DNA from: Symbiodinium microadriaticum
Lineage: Eukaryota; Sar; Dinophyceae; Suessiales; Symbiodiniaceae
Assembly: GCA_001939145.1 (NCBI GenBank)
Contig: LSRX01000430.1
Coordinates: forward strand, 37,125 to 101,124
Direction: 5' to 3'
DNA: 64,000 bases
Part shown: positions 63,970-64,000 of the stretch, piece after piece
Layout of the letters: every line of letters begins with the position of its first letter
How positions within the stretch are numbered: position 1 is the stretch's first letter
Position numbers and translations under genes: made by a program
Notes under the pieces: model-generated
The model's database searches: none
Seen by the model: the letters and a program-made list of their open reading frames with translations, nothing else
What the model was told of the DNA's origin: nothing

Positions 63970-64000
<31 letters not shown>
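63862..64000. repeat. (CATA/CA)n and (TA)n microsatellite at window edge
   Basis: CA-rich units, then a pure AT run that continues to the last base of the window. No coding content. Confidence 0.9.

Overview
The window looks like dinoflagellate nuclear DNA, most likely from Symbiodiniaceae or a relative. Four things point there. A near-perfect copy of the dinoflagellate spliced leader lies in front of an intronless gene (38529-38550). Many introns start with GC or GA instead of GT, and acceptors are almost always AG followed by G. Every well-supported gene is on the + strand, with tandem paralogues. Coding sequence is cut into very short exons inside repeat-rich DNA. There are no bacterial operons and no rRNA, tRNA or CRISPR that I can support, so most open frames are not genes.

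Layout. 574-2117 is a two-exon, five-span membrane protein. 2997-14049, 16952-25100 and 26846-52940 are three tandem copies of one multi-exon P-type (type II-like) cation-transporting ATPase. Each carries DKTGTLT, PEGIP and the hinge signature split over dozens of exons. Copies 1 and 2 share a 2.7 kb block that is virtually identical, introns included, plus smaller near-identical patches, which suggests recent duplication or gene conversion. Copy 3 is more divergent and its introns have filled with foreign sequence: an intronless FAD/NAD(P)-binding oxidoreductase (33667-35181), an intronless histidine-motif membrane hydroxylase with a relict spliced leader (38621-39898), and a 6.6 kb tyrosine-recombinase (DIRS-like) retroelement with four ORFs (40309-46958).

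Downstream, 55929-57173 encodes a 2-oxoglutarate/Fe(II)-dioxygenase-like protein with a C-terminal cysteine-rich part. From 57396 to at least 63095 there is a homologue of the ciliary-tip protein CEP104, with jelly-roll exons, coiled-coil exons and TOG exons in the right order; its 5' end is not identified and it may run on past the recognised exons.

The genes do not form a pathway. The ATPase array would act in membrane ion transport and CEP104 at the flagellar or ciliary tip, while the retroelement and the spliced-leader retrogene show active reverse transcription of DNA and mRNA into this locus. The most unusual items are the retroelement, whose RNase H domain seems to be split by a methyltransferase-like insertion of about 310 residues, and the spliced-leader-tagged retrogene beside it. 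Exon edges were assigned by eye from paralogue comparison and family motifs, and are approximate unless given exactly.
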